From Bacillota bacterium (GTDB taxonomy: Bacteria > Bacillota > SHA-98 > UBA4971), in assembly GCA_012516125.1 (NCBI GenBank), contig JAAYXB010000033.1, positions 37,148-101,147 on the forward strand: a DNA stretch of 64,000 bases. Direction: 5' to 3'. The translations under genes were made by a program, and so were the position numbers. The notes below the pieces were generated by a model, which saw only the letters and a list, made by a program, of their open reading frames with translations, did not search any database and had not been told where the DNA came from. Below, one piece after another: positions 24,186 to 33,796 of this stretch; the stretch's first letter is position 1, and each line of letters starts with the position of its first letter.

Positions 24186-25229
24186 TTGGATACGATGCAG
24201 GCGTTGGTGAAAGCGAGACCGGAACCTGGTGCCGAACTGTCGACGGAGGCCATCCCGCAGTTGAAGCCGTTTGATGTTTTGGTTAGGGTTAAGGCAGCTG
24301 CCATTTGCGGGACCGACGTCCATATCTACGACTGGACTCCTTACGCTCAGGCCAGGGTGAGACCTCCTATGGTGTTCGGCCACGAGTTTTGCGGGGAGGT
24401 TGTGGCTACGGGTCCCAACGTTACGCGTGTGGCTACCGGCGATCTCATCGCCGGCGAGACGCATGTGCCGTGCGGACACTGCTTTTTGTGCAATACGGGT
24501 CTCGAACACATATGCAAGGACATGAAGATCCTCGGAGTGCATATCCCCGGAGTTTTCTCGGAGTATGCGGTCATTCCCGAGTCCGTAGCATGGAAGCTTC
24601 CTGCCGATACCCCGCCATTAGTGGGCGCAATCTTGGAGCCGGTTGGAGTTGGAGTTCATGCGGCGTACGCAGCTGACGTCCGAGGAGCAACTGTGCTCGT
24701 AACAGGATGTGGTCCGATCGGGCTTACGACCGTTGGTGTCGTCAAGTCGCTGGGCGCGAGACTTGTCATTGCAAGCGATGTGAGCGAAAAACGCGCTGAG
24801 CTTGCGAGGGAATTTGGAGCGGACATCGCGGTAAGCCCTCTCCGTGAGGACCTTGTCGAACTAGCACGTAGCGCCACCAGTGGGCTAGGCGTAGACGTGG
24901 CCATCGAAGCGTCCGGTGCCGCGAGCGCCGTGGGACAGGCTCTTGCAAGTACTCGGCGGGCGGGACAGGTGGTCCTCTTCGGTCTCATGGGGGGGCCGGT
25001 CGCGCTCGACCTGGTGGAAGATGTCATCTACAAGGAACTGAACATCAAGGGCATCACGGGACGCGAAATGTGGCGGACCTGGTACCAGGTAATGGAGATC
25101 GTCCGCTCAGGCGCTATAGATGTCAAGAAGCTTGTGACCCACGAGTTTCCCATGAGTGAGTTCGAAGAGGCTATCAGGGTCGCGAAATCGGGCGGTGCCG
25201 GGAAAGTCGTTCTCTACCCCGGGCAGTGA
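24186..25229 (+). CDS. zinc-dependent sugar/polyol dehydrogenase (Tdh-like)
   Basis: 347-residue medium-chain dehydrogenase: catalytic zinc residues in ICGTDVH and GHEFCGEV, the structural zinc cluster CGHCFLCNTGLEHIC, and the NAD-binding GCGPIGLTTVG. It closely resembles threonine 3-dehydrogenase, and a true tdh occurs at 44683, so this paralogue probably oxidises a hydroxyl of the sugar acid handled by this operon. TTG 24186 is the chosen start because GAGGAGG lies eight bases upstream; ATG 24195 would be too far from it. Confidence 0.87.
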   Translation: MDTMQALVKARPEPGAELSTEAIPQLKPFDVLVRVKAAAICGTDVHIYDWTPYAQARVRPPMVFGHEFCGEVVATGPNVTRVATGDLIAGETHVPCGHCFLCNTGLEHICKDMKILGVHIPGVFSEYAVIPESVAWKLPADTPPLVGAILEPVGVGVHAAYAADVRGATVLVTGCGPIGLTTVGVVKSLGARLVIASDVSEKRAELAREFGADIAVSPLREDLVELARSATSGLGVDVAIEASGAASAVGQALASTRRAGQVVLFGLMGGPVALDLVEDVIYKELNIKGITGREMWRTWYQVMEIVRSGAIDVKKLVTHEFPMSEFEEAIRVAKSGGAGKVVLYPGQ

Positions 25230-25315
25230 GCAATTGTCGCAGCTTCCACCAGGCTGCGCCGGGGCGCTCATGCCGCTGTGCGTGCCGCGTGCTGTCGGAA
25301 AGGAGGTCTTGTCCT

Positions 25316-26335
25316 GTGGAGAAACTGATCATCACCGTTGCTCTCGGGGGCGCCGAAGTCGCGCGGAGGTTCAATCCAAACGTGCCCACGACTGCGGAAC
25401 AGCTTGCCCAGGCGGCTTACGATGCGTACTGCGCTGGTGCCTCCATAGTCCACCTGCACGTCTATGATGATGCTGGCCAGCCGACTGAGGACCTGGGGCT
25501 CTTCCAGAAGGCTGTAGACCTGATTCACGAGAAGTGTCCGCTCATCATCGAGGGGTCCACTGGTGGTGGCAGGGCCGACTTTTCTCCGGAGCAGCGGAGC
25601 CGATCCATTGAGGCGTGCGGAGTTGAGCTTGGAACGCTCAACATGGGTTCCGTGAACTTCTTCGGCAGGCCATTCATCAACGCGCCTCAAGATTTGGAGT
25701 TCTGGGCCAAGAAGATGAAAAGGCTCGGTGTCAAGCCGACGCTCATGATATTCGAGGTCGGAATGGTAAGAACAGCGGAGCGGATGGTGGAAGCCGGCTT
25801 GCTGGATCCTCCGCTCTACTTCGACCTGGTCATGAACGCGGAAGGTGCCATTCCTGGCACGGCCAAGAACCTTCTGCACCTCGTGGAGTGCCTCCCGTCC
25901 GGATCACAATGGTCCGTCAACGCGTTTACCCCGGAAAGCCAGCTCTGCATGACCACCATGGCCATTCTCATGGGTGGACACGTCAGGGTGGGTTTCGAGG
26001 ACAACATGTATTACACGCCCGGCGTGCTGGCTTCCAACAACACTGTGTTTGTTGAACGGGTGACCAGGCTTGCCAAGGAGATAGGCCGCGATATTGCTAG
26101 CCCTGAGGAGGCCCGGGAGATTCTCCGGATTCCGCCTAGGGTGCAGTACAACGAAACGGAGGGTGATACTAGTGCCAGTTGTCAGAGCATGGGAGGAAAA
26201 GGGAACACACGTGCCGGAGCCGTACGAGCGCATCATTCGGATCCTTCTTGCACCGGACCGGAATGGCGTGCGGGAGTTGACGTTCTGCAACGCGTTGATC
26301 TACCCACACAGCCAGACCGACTTGCACACCCATGA
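25316..26335 (+). CDS. BKACE family (DUF849) beta-keto acid cleavage enzyme
   Basis: A TIM-barrel DUF849 enzyme: ITVALGGAEVARRFNPNVP, GASIVHLHVYD (metal histidines), EGSTGGG, and GGHVRVGFEDNMYY near the end. BKACE enzymes transfer an acetyl group from a beta-keto acid to an acyl-CoA. It should remove a beta-keto product of the preceding dehydrogenases. GTG 25316 follows AAGGAGG. The usual end comes near residue 285, but the frame runs about 55 residues further, overlapping the cupin gene by 164 bases. A lost stop or a small frameshift is likely. Confidence 0.85.
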   Translation: MEKLIITVALGGAEVARRFNPNVPTTAEQLAQAAYDAYCAGASIVHLHVYDDAGQPTEDLGLFQKAVDLIHEKCPLIIEGSTGGGRADFSPEQRSRSIEACGVELGTLNMGSVNFFGRPFINAPQDLEFWAKKMKRLGVKPTLMIFEVGMVRTAERMVEAGLLDPPLYFDLVMNAEGAIPGTAKNLLHLVECLPSGSQWSVNAFTPESQLCMTTMAILMGGHVRVGFEDNMYYTPGVLASNNTVFVERVTRLAKEIGRDIASPEEAREILRIPPRVQYNETEGDTSASCQSMGGKGNTRAGAVRAHHSDPSCTGPEWRAGVDVLQRVDLPTQPDRLAHP

Positions 26336-26567
26336 CCGACCTGAGTTGATATACGTTGTATCTGGAAGAGGAGAGGCCGTCATGGGTGAGGATGTAGTGA
26401 CGATTGAACCGGATGTCGTTCTTTGGGCTTCTGCCGGGGAAAGGCATCAGGTAAGGAATACGGGGGATGACATGCTCAAACTGGCCACCGTCTTTGTGCC
26501 GGCCTATACTGCTGAAGAGTTGATGAAGGGTATTCTAGCTGCCGCCGAGAGAGACAGAAAGGCATGA
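26172..26567 (+). CDS. cupin-fold protein
   Basis: 131 residues with the two cupin motifs: HSQTDLHTHDRPELIYVVSGRG (split here as HSQTDLHTHDRPE and YVVSGRG) and GERHQVRNTG. The histidines and the glutamate should bind a divalent metal. It may be an isomerase, lyase or sugar-binding helper for the operon's substrate. GTG 26172 has GGAGGG eight bases upstream. The gene starts inside the extended end of the BKACE frame. Confidence 0.78.
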   Translation: MPVVRAWEEKGTHVPEPYERIIRILLAPDRNGVRELTFCNALIYPHSQTDLHTHDRPELIYVVSGRGEAVMGEDVVTIEPDVVLWASAGERHQVRNTGDDMLKLATVFVPAYTAEELMKGILAAAERDRKA

Positions 26568-26817
26568 TGCACGAGACGTACTCCAATTCGAGGAAGAGGG
26601 TGATAATGGGGCGGGAGAACAGTGCCAACACGAGAGTGAACCTGCGGTTCTTCCGTAGACAGCTATGACCTGAATTGGCCCAAGCCGGGGAGAGCGGACG
26701 TGCGCTTGCAGGCGCGTGCCGTGGCTGCCGTGGACTGTTTGGAGTCGGACATTGGGCGCTTGTGAAGCTGGTGTCATAGACATTCTCAATGTACGAAGAG
26801 GGAGGGGACAGTGAGCC
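26568..26817. other. spacer before the TRAP genes
   Basis: A 33-codon frame (MHETYSNSRKRVIM...) begins at 26567 overlapping the cupin stop, but it resembles nothing and has no ribosome site. The rest shows no gene. GAGGGAGGGGA just before 26818 is the ribosome site of the next gene. Confidence 0.45.
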
Positions 26818-27810
26818 ATGAAGAGGAGAAATGCATACAGGTTGCCGTTTCTCGGACTTTGCACCGTGGGTCTGCTCGCGGCGAGTTGGTCACCTGGGGC
26901 TGCGGCACCCGTTACCATCAAGTTCGCACACGTAGCGACAGTTGATGACTCCAGGCATCAGGCTGCGCTGAAGTTCAAGGAGCTCGTGGAAACAAGGAGT
27001 AAGGGTACAATCAAGGTCGAGGTATACTATGGTGGTCAGCTCGGCGGTGACCGCGACGCAATTGAGGGACTACGCCTCGGAACCGTGCAGATGACCACTG
27101 CTGGCGCTGGGATATACGCGCTCTTTGAGCCTAAGATGGGGATTACGGCTCTACCTTTCCTGTTTGAGAATTTCGAGGAAGCATGGAAGTTCCTTGACGG
27201 TCCGGTCAATGCCGAGGTCACGAAGCTGCTAATCAGCAAGGGGATCAGGGGCCTTGCATACTGGGAGAACGGGTTCCGATGCATCACAAACTCGGTGAGG
27301 CCGATAAAGACACCTGAGGATCTGAAAGGGCTGAAGATCCGCACACCAGAGAATCCGGTGATCCTCTCTACAATGAGGGCTCTCGGCGCGAATCCGCTTC
27401 CAATGGCCTGGGCAGAGGTCTATGTAGCGCTGCAGCAGGGAGCGATCGACGGACAGGAAAACCCGATTCCACTCATCTATACCAGCAAACTCTACGAGGT
27501 TCAGAAATACCTTGCCATAACGAACCACGTGTACGAGCCGTTGCTAACCGCGATCAGTGAACGATTCTGGCAGACGCTTACGCCGGAGCAACAGAAAATC
27601 GTAGCGGACGCGGCTGTTGAGGCCGGCGCCTTCCATCGCCAGCTCGTGAAGAAACAAACTGAGCAGCTCGTTGAGGTGTTGAAGCAAAAGGGGATGCAGA
27701 TTACGTATCCCGATCTCAAACCGTTCAGGCAGGCAGCTGCCAACGTGCGTGACCAATTCGTTGGGGTCTTCGGTCGAGAGTTGATCGACAAGGCATACGG
27801 TTCGAGGTAA
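26818..27810 (+). CDS. dctP: TRAP transporter solute-binding protein (DctP family)
   Basis: 330 residues with a Sec signal peptide (MKRRNAYRLPFLGLCTVGLLA, cleavage near AAA-P31) and a DctP fold: IKFAHVATVDDSRHQAA, GQLGGDRDAIEGLRLGTVQM, the carboxylate-binding arginine region LKIRTPENPV, and PLPMAWAEVYVALQQGAIDGQENP. It binds an organic acid outside the membrane and delivers it to the DctQM permease. With the sugar-acid enzymes upstream, a C4-C6 sugar acid is the likely ligand. Confidence 0.92.
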   Translation: MKRRNAYRLPFLGLCTVGLLAASWSPGAAAPVTIKFAHVATVDDSRHQAALKFKELVETRSKGTIKVEVYYGGQLGGDRDAIEGLRLGTVQMTTAGAGIYALFEPKMGITALPFLFENFEEAWKFLDGPVNAEVTKLLISKGIRGLAYWENGFRCITNSVRPIKTPEDLKGLKIRTPENPVILSTMRALGANPLPMAWAEVYVALQQGAIDGQENPIPLIYTSKLYEVQKYLAITNHVYEPLLTAISERFWQTLTPEQQKIVADAAVEAGAFHRQLVKKQTEQLVEVLKQKGMQITYPDLKPFRQAAANVRDQFVGVFGRELIDKAYGSR

Positions 27811-27842
27811 CAGTCAAATCGTCTGCCGGGAGGGGAACTGCC

Positions 27843-27876
27843 GAGTGGGTGGTGCTTACATTGCCACCACCCACTC
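27843..27876. promoter_or_regulatory. intercistronic hairpin between dctP and dctQ
   Basis: A 12-bp perfect stem, GAGTGGGTGGTG and CACCACCCACTC, with a 10-base loop and no following T-run. It probably protects the dctP end of the mRNA so that the binding protein is made in excess over the permease, as often seen in transporter operons. Confidence 0.7.
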
Positions 27877-27919
27877 TCGCCTTCCGGGCACATCTCAGCC
27901 TGTAGCTCACAACGTGTAG

Positions 27920-28408
27920 ATGGGGGGCCTTTCCGTGGACGTGGTTCTTGACAGGCTGGACCGTCTTACCAAGATCATTCTCGTGATACTGATAGCTGTC
28001 ATGGCAAGCGTGGCGGCTGCTAACGTCTTCTGCCGGTATGTGCTGAATGCCGCTCTCATGTGGGCAGAGGAACTGGCCCGATACTGCATGATCTGGGCGG
28101 GCTTTCTGGGATCGGCCTCGCTCGTGCATACAGGGAGCCACATTTCCGTCAGTGTCGTCGTTGACCTCTTACCGGTCCGAGTGAGAAGATACAGTGCAGT
28201 TTTGGTCCTAGTTGGCTCAATCGTCTTCTTCGCAGTTGTAATCGTCGAAGGGATCCAACTCATGGCTCTCACCAGAGGCCAAGTAGGAGCGTCGTTGCGT
28301 GTGTTACCAATGAGCATCGTCTACAGCGTGATTCCAGTATCGGGGTTTATCATGCTTCTGAATTCGCTGTGGCAACTGGCGCTGATCTGGCGCCAACGGG
28401 CGGAATGA
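27920..28408 (+). CDS. dctQ: TRAP transporter small permease (DctQ family)
   Basis: 162 residues with four membrane segments (IILVILIAVMASVAAANVF, YCMIWAGFLGSASLV, VLVLVGSIVFFAVVIVEG, MSIVYSVIPVSGFIMLL) and the DctQ pattern CRYVLNAALMWAEELARY. It forms the membrane partner of DctM. ATG 27920 is the annotated start; GTG 27935 is an alternative. A hairpin separates it from dctP, and the large subunit follows within 16 bases. Confidence 0.9.
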   Translation: MGGLSVDVVLDRLDRLTKIILVILIAVMASVAAANVFCRYVLNAALMWAEELARYCMIWAGFLGSASLVHTGSHISVSVVVDLLPVRVRRYSAVLVLVGSIVFFAVVIVEGIQLMALTRGQVGASLRVLPMSIVYSVIPVSGFIMLLNSLWQLALIWRQRAE

Positions 28409-28423
28409 CCGGAGGTGAAGCCA

Positions 28424-29704
28424 ATGGTATCAATGATCTTGCTTGCTAGCTTTTTCCTCTTTACCGCAGCTGGTTTTCCCATAGCTGTTGCGCTGGGCAT
28501 CAGCACGTTAGTCGGACTTATGCTCCAGCCGAACGTACCGCTCGTCCTTGTTGCTCAGCGGATGTTCACAGCAATGGACTCCTTCCCCTTGATGGCTCTA
28601 CCTCTTTTCCTGTTGGCAGGGGCACTGATGGGAGTCGGGGGCATAAGCAGGCGAATCATCAACCTCTCGGCCGCGCTTGTGGGTCATATAACGGGCGGGC
28701 TGGCACACGTGTCGATCCTTGCGAGCATGATCTTCGCGGGCATATCGGGGTCAGCCGTGGCGGATACTGCGGGGATCGGGGGGATCATGATACCATCCAT
28801 GATTGAGAAGAAATACCCCCGCCAGTATGCTGCCGCCGTGACAGCTGCGGCAAGCACGATCGGAGTGATCATTCCTCCGAGCATTCCCATGGTCATATGT
28901 GGCGCTATGGTATCAGTATCCGTTGGCGGCATGTTTCTTGGCGGCGTGGTGCCAGGGGTGATAATCGGGCTGGCGCTCATGGCGGTAGCATACTACTATG
29001 CCAGAAGAGAAGGCTATGCGAGATACAAGCGAGCGTCCTTGAAGGAAATCCTTGCCGCATTCCGAAGCGCGTTTTGGGCGGTCACGATGCCCGTTGCGAT
29101 CGTGGGCGGGATAGTTGGAGGCGTGTTTACGCCGACTGAAGCCGGTGCCGTGGCCGTCCTGTATGCCCTGGTCATCGGAACCTTGGTGTACAAGGAACTG
29201 ACGTTCAAAGACATCGTGCGGGCGCTGTGGGATAGCGCTCTCAGCAGCGCGAAGATCCTCTTCATAATAGGCACGGCCTCGCTCTTCGCGTGGCTGCTGA
29301 CGGCGGACGGATTTCCTCAGCTCGTCGGGAGAGCCCTGCTCTCGACTACGAAGAACCCGACGGTGATGATGTTCATCATTTCGGGTATTCTGCTAGTGGT
29401 TGGCACTTTCATGGAATCCATTGCCGCTCTCATCCTGCTGATGCCGGTCTTATTCCCTATCTCTCAGCAGCTCGGGATAGACTCTGTCTACTTCGGAGTC
29501 ATCGTGGTAATCGCTCTGGCCATTGGCCTTGTTACTCCGCCTGTCGGCGTTTGCCTGTATGTTGCGACCGACATTTCTCGGTTACCTTTGGGTGCCACCT
29601 CGCGTGCGCTGGTGCCGTTCATAGCCGTGATGATGGGGACTCTCATCCTGTTTCTCCTGGTTCCGGATCTGATATTGGCCTTACCAAGACTCTTGATGCG
29701 GTAA
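28424..29704 (+). CDS. dctM: TRAP transporter large permease (DctM family)
   Basis: 426 residues, strongly hydrophobic, with the family stretches FPIAVALGISTLVG, FAGISGSAVADTAGIGGIMIP and GVFTPTEAGAVAVLYALVIG. It carries the sodium-coupled transport path. ATG 28424 is preferred over GTG 28415 because GGAGGTG lies seven bases before it. It is the last gene of the sigma-54-controlled operon. A short GCTGCC/GGCAGC hairpin follows about 25 bases after the stop, without a T-run. Confidence 0.93.
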   Translation: MVSMILLASFFLFTAAGFPIAVALGISTLVGLMLQPNVPLVLVAQRMFTAMDSFPLMALPLFLLAGALMGVGGISRRIINLSAALVGHITGGLAHVSILASMIFAGISGSAVADTAGIGGIMIPSMIEKKYPRQYAAAVTAAASTIGVIIPPSIPMVICGAMVSVSVGGMFLGGVVPGVIIGLALMAVAYYYARREGYARYKRASLKEILAAFRSAFWAVTMPVAIVGGIVGGVFTPTEAGAVAVLYALVIGTLVYKELTFKDIVRALWDSALSSAKILFIIGTASLFAWLLTADGFPQLVGRALLSTTKNPTVMMFIISGILLVVGTFMESIAALILLMPVLFPISQQLGIDSVYFGVIVVIALAIGLVTPPVGVCLYVATDISRLPLGATSRALVPFIAVMMGTLILFLLVPDLILALPRLLMR

Positions 29705-30472
29705 TCGGCTGCCCTAATCAGGGGCCGCTGCCATTGTGCGGGCAGCTGGCAGAGTTGAGTCCGTGTGGTCAATGCCGTAGGCCAGGACCCGAGTTCGTCA
29801 GCGATAAGGCTAAGGCACACAAGGGAGAGGATCGGGATCGGAGGTCAGGATTTCATGCGGTTTCGGCGGCTCGATGTGGCCCAAGGTCCCAAGAGCTCAC
29901 GGGATAACCCTGGGTAGTGAACGGCTTTGCGGTTACGAGAGAGGGAATACCTATTAATGTCGGTGGCTCCGAGATGCGGCTGACACGTCTGTCATCCAGG
30001 ACACAAGGAGGAACCTTGTCGGACGGTAGCCGGGGCGTGTGGCAGCCGTCGCGGACCGCGAGGTTGCCTTCGGAGGAAAACCTAAGATACCTGCAAATGG
30101 CGAGAGGATACTACATTGCAGAGGAGGTCATGCAAAAGGGAATATGGCCCGGACGATGTGGAGAAGGCTCTGAACGAGACCGGGTTGGTCGGGCATTAAT
30201 CCAGCTGCGAGCCTGGTCATTCATGGTCGCAGTGGAATTTGGGAGGGTGCGGCCACTGTCAATGGCACAAAGAAGAACGCCTGATGTCATGTTTGACGTC
30301 AGGCCGACACCTCTTGCCAGTCGTGAAGCTCGCACTGCCCACGTGGGGATTCAACACGGCATCACACGCCGCAGCCGGGCACGCGGCGAAGACCGCTGCC
30401 TAGCCTCCCTCTGGGCGCCGGGACAGTCTACTGCGAGACTAGAGCCTGACACTGCGACTCGATACTGCGAGG
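29705..30472. other. unexplained stretch after the TRAP genes
   Basis: A 188-codon plus-strand frame (29917-30483) crosses this region but lacks a ribosome site, resembles no family and ends in TACTGCGAG-type direct repeats at about 30429-30470. A TGACGTCA-like element lies near 30293. It may hold decayed coding DNA. I cannot assign a function. Confidence 0.4.
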
Positions 30473-31330
30473 CTAAGCCTTGATGCCCGCTTTCTTCTGA
30501 ATGAAGGCCTGAAACTTCTTGTAGAAGTCCGCGAGTTTCTGGGCGTTCTGCTTTGCTGCTTCCATGAATCGCTTTATGTCCTCTTGAGTCGGCGGAGTGC
30601 CTTGGCCCGCGCCGCTTGCGCCATCTCCGGCCCGCGGACGCCCTCCTTCTGCCCGTGAGGTGAGGCCGTACTTCGCAGGATCGAAGTCAAAGTTGTCTAC
30701 GTACGCGATCTGCTTTGCCGAGAGGACATTCTCTATCTTCTCGATCGCCTGGCGGAGTGCCTGCTCCCGGGCCTCGCGTTGCTTGCGAAGCTCCCGTATT
30801 CTCGCGTGATCTCTCTGCACGGCGCCCTGGCCCGCCTGGCCTTGGCTCTGGCTCTGGCTCTGGCTCTGGCTCTGACCCTGGCCCTGCCAGCCAGGACGGT
30901 TTCCGATCTCAAATTGGGCTGGATCGACCTCGAGCCGGATAAGACCCTTGTCGACCAGGGACTTGAATGTGGGCCATATGCTGGTCGCCTGATCTCGGGT
31001 GAGAGCAAGCTTCTTATCGCGCTCCATGTCCATGATTCCCGCGAGAAGCCAGACGAGATCTTGCTCAGCGGACTGCCTTCCTACCCACTGGTCGCCCGCC
31101 GGCAGCTGGTTACCCGCAGTTCCGGCCTGCGCAATCAGGAAGCCGGCATTGCTGTCATTGCTGTTACCATTTCCGATGGCAGCGCCCGCCGCCGCGCTCA
31201 ACAGCACGCTCGCCGCTACCGCCACCAGGGCTGCCGCCCTGAGCGGTGTCAACAATCTACCGACCTGCCTGCCTGACGGCCCGCCAACCAGTCGTCTTGC
31301 CAGTTTCAGGCTCATGTGCAGACGGGTCAT
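30473..31330 (-). CDS. exported Q/S-repeat protein at the end of the efflux block
   Basis: 285 residues with a long twin-arginine-free signal region (LRAAALVAVAASVLLSAAAG), a helical domain (DLVWLLAGIMDMERDKKLALT) and a central QGQSQSQSQSQSQGQ tract made by a CTGGCT hexamer repeat at about 30840-30875. Residues after 180 are basic and helical (LRKQREAREQALRQAIEKIE), resembling LTXXQ/Spy-like periplasmic proteins. It lies 330 bases after the MacB-type permease on the same strand. A chaperone or stress role like that of the Spy-like protein at 41547 is a guess. Confidence 0.6.
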   Translation of the reverse strand: MTRLHMSLKLARRLVGGPSGRQVGRLLTPLRAAALVAVAASVLLSAAAGAAIGNGNSNDSNAGFLIAQAGTAGNQLPAGDQWVGRQSAEQDLVWLLAGIMDMERDKKLALTRDQATSIWPTFKSLVDKGLIRLEVDPAQFEIGNRPGWQGQGQSQSQSQSQSQGQAGQGAVQRDHARIRELRKQREAREQALRQAIEKIENVLSAKQIAYVDNFDFDPAKYGLTSRAEGGRPRAGDGASGAGQGTPPTQEDIKRFMEAAKQNAQKLADFYKKFQAFIQKKAGIKA

Positions 31331-31627
31331 CCCACATTCCTCCTCCGCTTACTTGTACGTTTGCACTGACTCACCCATTGTTCTGCGTCGCGGGTTCGTT
31401 TGGGCAATCTTCCCCGTGGTGCCTACGCCCGATCCTACTTCGCGATGCGTCACTCTTGTCGCTTCCTACGTCGCCGCTCGCCTCCACCCACGATCTCATG
31501 AACCCCCACCCACGATCTCATGAGGCGATCCATTTGAGGCGATCCATTGCGGCAACGATTGCTTACCATATACTCACTCGTACCACAGGCCTGGATCGCC
31601 TTGTGCTCGGCGGCCTCGAAGGCCGTT

Positions 31628-31674
31628 GCTTATTTCTACTCCTACTCCTACTCCTACTCCTACTCTTACTCGTA
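31628..31674. repeat. TACTCC hexanucleotide repeat
   Basis: About seven copies of CTACTC/TTACTC run just after the stop codon of the MacB-type permease (TAA at 31666-31668, which lies within the last units). Slippage here could alter the stop region or the downstream UTR. Confidence 0.8.
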
Positions 31675-32874
31675 CCGCAGGGCCTCTACAGGGTTCAATC
31701 GTCCTGCTCTGCTAGCTGGGTATATCCCAAAGAAGAGGCCAACGGCGAGCGAGAAGCAGAACGGAATTAGTACAGCGCCCACGGAGACCGCGGCAGGCCA
31801 ACCTGCGACCCGGGCCGCAATCCTCGAGCCGGCGATCCCGACGATGATTCCGATCACGCCTCCGACTAGGCTCAGCACAACCGATTCAATGAGGAACTGC
31901 ATCAGGATGTCCACCGTTCTCGCGCCCAAAGCCTTTCGAAGCCCTATCTCTCTTGTCCGCTCGGTCACGGAAACCAGCATTATGTTCATGACCCCGATCC
32001 CGCCGACAAGAAGCGACACGCTGGCAATGCCCGCTAGAAGCAGAGTAAACACCCGGGTGACATCCTGGGCAGCGCCGAGCACATCGGCCTGGTTTCTCAC
32101 ATAAAAGGTGTCGGTGCTGCCCAAGCGGGCGCCGAGAACGGATACTATCTCGTCATTGGCGGCATCCATGGATTTCGCGTCATTGGCCTGCGCGTAGATC
32201 GTCCGCACGTACTTCGTTCCCAGGATCCGCTTCTGGGCGGTTGTTATCGGAACATAAATGGCATCGTCCACGTTGGTCATGCCGCTCTGGCCCTTAGATC
32301 CCATGACACCGATGACCCGCAGGCGCACCTGACCGACCTTGAGCTCCTGTCCGATGGGGTCCGCGCCCGAAAAAAGCTCATCGACGACGCCCTGGCCCAC
32401 CACGGCAACCTTCGCGGCCAACTGCACATCCTGCTCGGTGAAGAAAGACCCAGAGGCGACGGTGAAAGCCCTCACCGACAGGTACTCGGGGGTTGTGGCT
32501 ACGACCTGTGTTTGTATGCTGCTCGACCCGTATTTCACAATGGCACCTCTTGAGATCTCCGGGGCCACGGCGCGGACGGACGGGCACTCGTCGCGTATCG
32601 CCTGGACCTCGTCCATTGTAAGGACATCCATACTTCCGAACGCACCCATGGTCCGCGCGCCCGGCTCCCGGGTCCGGCCAGGCATGACGATCAGAAGGTT
32701 AGAGCCGAGCCGCTCTATTTGGGACGATACCTGGAGATTCGCGCCCTCGCCGATCGCCACCATGATGACGACTGCGGCAACTCCTATGATCACGCCCAGC
32801 ATCGTGAGGCCCGAGCGCATCTTGTTGCTCGTGATGCTCAAGAGCGCCGTACGAACGCCTTCTAGCAGGTTCAC
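31666..32874 (-). CDS. macB: MacB-type ABC permease (FtsX domain)
   Basis: 402 residues: one N-terminal membrane helix ([22 protein letters not shown]), a periplasmic MacB_PCD domain ([10 protein letters not shown], ...[11 protein letters not shown]) and three C-terminal helices with the FtsX motif [20 protein letters not shown]. MacB-type mechanotransmission permeases drive export through MacA and TolC. The ATPase is a separate gene here rather than a fusion. The start GTG 32874 overlaps the ATPase stop by four bases. Confidence 0.88.
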   Translation of the reverse strand: MNLLEGVRTALLSITSNKMRSGLTMLGVIIGVAAVVIMVAIGEGANLQVSSQIERLGSNLLIVMPGRTREPGARTMGAFGSMDVLTMDEVQAIRDECPSVRAVAPEISRGAIVKYGSSSIQTQVVATTPEYLSVRAFTVASGSFFTEQDVQLAAKVAVVGQGVVDELFSGADPIGQELKVGQVRLRVIGVMGSKGQSGMTNVDDAIYVPITTAQKRILGTKYVRTIYAQANDAKSMDAANDEIVSVLGARLGSTDTFYVRNQADVLGAAQDVTRVFTLLLAGIASVSLLVGGIGVMNIMLVSVTERTREIGLRKALGARTVDILMQFLIESVVLSLVGGVIGIIVGIAGSRIAARVAGWPAAVSVGAVLIPFCFSLAVGLFFGIYPASRAGRLNPVEALRYE

Positions 32875-33635
32875 CCCGCCTTCACCTCCTCGGCGGCGCC
32901 CTCCGTGAGGCCGGCGATCAGGGCATCCAGTGATTCGTCTCGCTCCGCGATTGTCCTTGACGACACGGCTTCATCCGAAACTATGAGCCCGTCGCGGAAG
33001 CGGACGATTCTCTTGGCATACTGGGCAATATCCGCGTTATGGGTAACCAGCACTACGGTGATCCCGCTATCGTTTAGTGCCTGGAAGATCGCCATGATTT
33101 CCACACCCGACTTCGTATCCAGATTGCCTGTGGGTTCATCTGCGAGGACGATCCGCGGGTGCGTTACCAGGCTCCGTGCTATGGCGACCCGCTGTTGCTG
33201 GCCTCCTGACAATTCCGACGGCCGATGATGAAGCCGATCCTTGAGCCCCACCGCCTCCAGTGCCCTAACCGCGAGGAGCCTTCGAGTACGCCTGGGGACG
33301 CCTCGATAGATCAACGGTAGCTCGACGTTGGCAACCGCGCTGAGCCTCGGCAGGAGGTTATACGTCTGAAAGACAAACCCTATGCGCCGATTTCTCACGC
33401 GGGCGAGCTCGGTGTCGTCCATCTCGCTCACGAGCACCCCACCGAGAGAATAGGACCCTTCTGTGGGTTGGTCCAGGCAACCGAGAATGTTCATGAACGT
33501 GGTCTTGCCCGAGCCGGAGGGGCCCATGATGGCGACGAATTGTCCTTCGTCGATGCGAAGGGACACGCCTCGGAGTGCGGCAACTTCGATGCTGCCGACT
33601 TTGTACACTTTCTTCAATCCGTTAACTTCGATCAC
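32871..33635 (-). CDS. MacB-type ABC transporter ATPase
   Basis: About 254 residues of an LolD/MacB-type ATPase: Walker [11 protein letters not shown]-loop [12 protein letters not shown], signature [14 protein letters not shown], Walker [13 protein letters not shown] and the H-loop VLVTHN. It powers the permease encoded next to it. GTG 33635 is chosen since the family start ([11 protein letters not shown]) begins there; the frame extends back to ATG 33686 with 17 residues that look non-homologous. It carries a short C-terminal extension after the ABC domain. Confidence 0.9.
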   Translation of the reverse strand: MIEVNGLKKVYKVGSIEVAALRGVSLRIDEGQFVAIMGPSGSGKTTFMNILGCLDQPTEGSYSLGGVLVSEMDDTELARVRNRRIGFVFQTYNLLPRLSAVANVELPLIYRGVPRRTRRLLAVRALEAVGLKDRLHHRPSELSGGQQQRVAIARSLVTHPRIVLADEPTGNLDTKSGVEIMAIFQALNDSGITVVLVTHNADIAQYAKRIVRFRDGLIVSDEAVSSRTIAERDESLDALIAGLTEGAAEEVKAG

Positions 33636-33796
33636 GCTCAACTCACCCCATACGACGGTCGAGTCGGGGCCGGGACTGGCTCCCATGAACCCACTCTCCT
33701 AGTGGACCCGCTTCACTCGTGGACCCACTCCTGTGTAAGCCCCGTGAGAACTCGTCGCTAGAGCCCGGCACCCGCCTCGCTATCTTGCCGTCCATG

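Noticed and set aside
29917..30483. 188-residue frame after dctM
   Set aside because: No ribosome site, no family resemblance, ends in short direct repeats; left as unexplained DNA.
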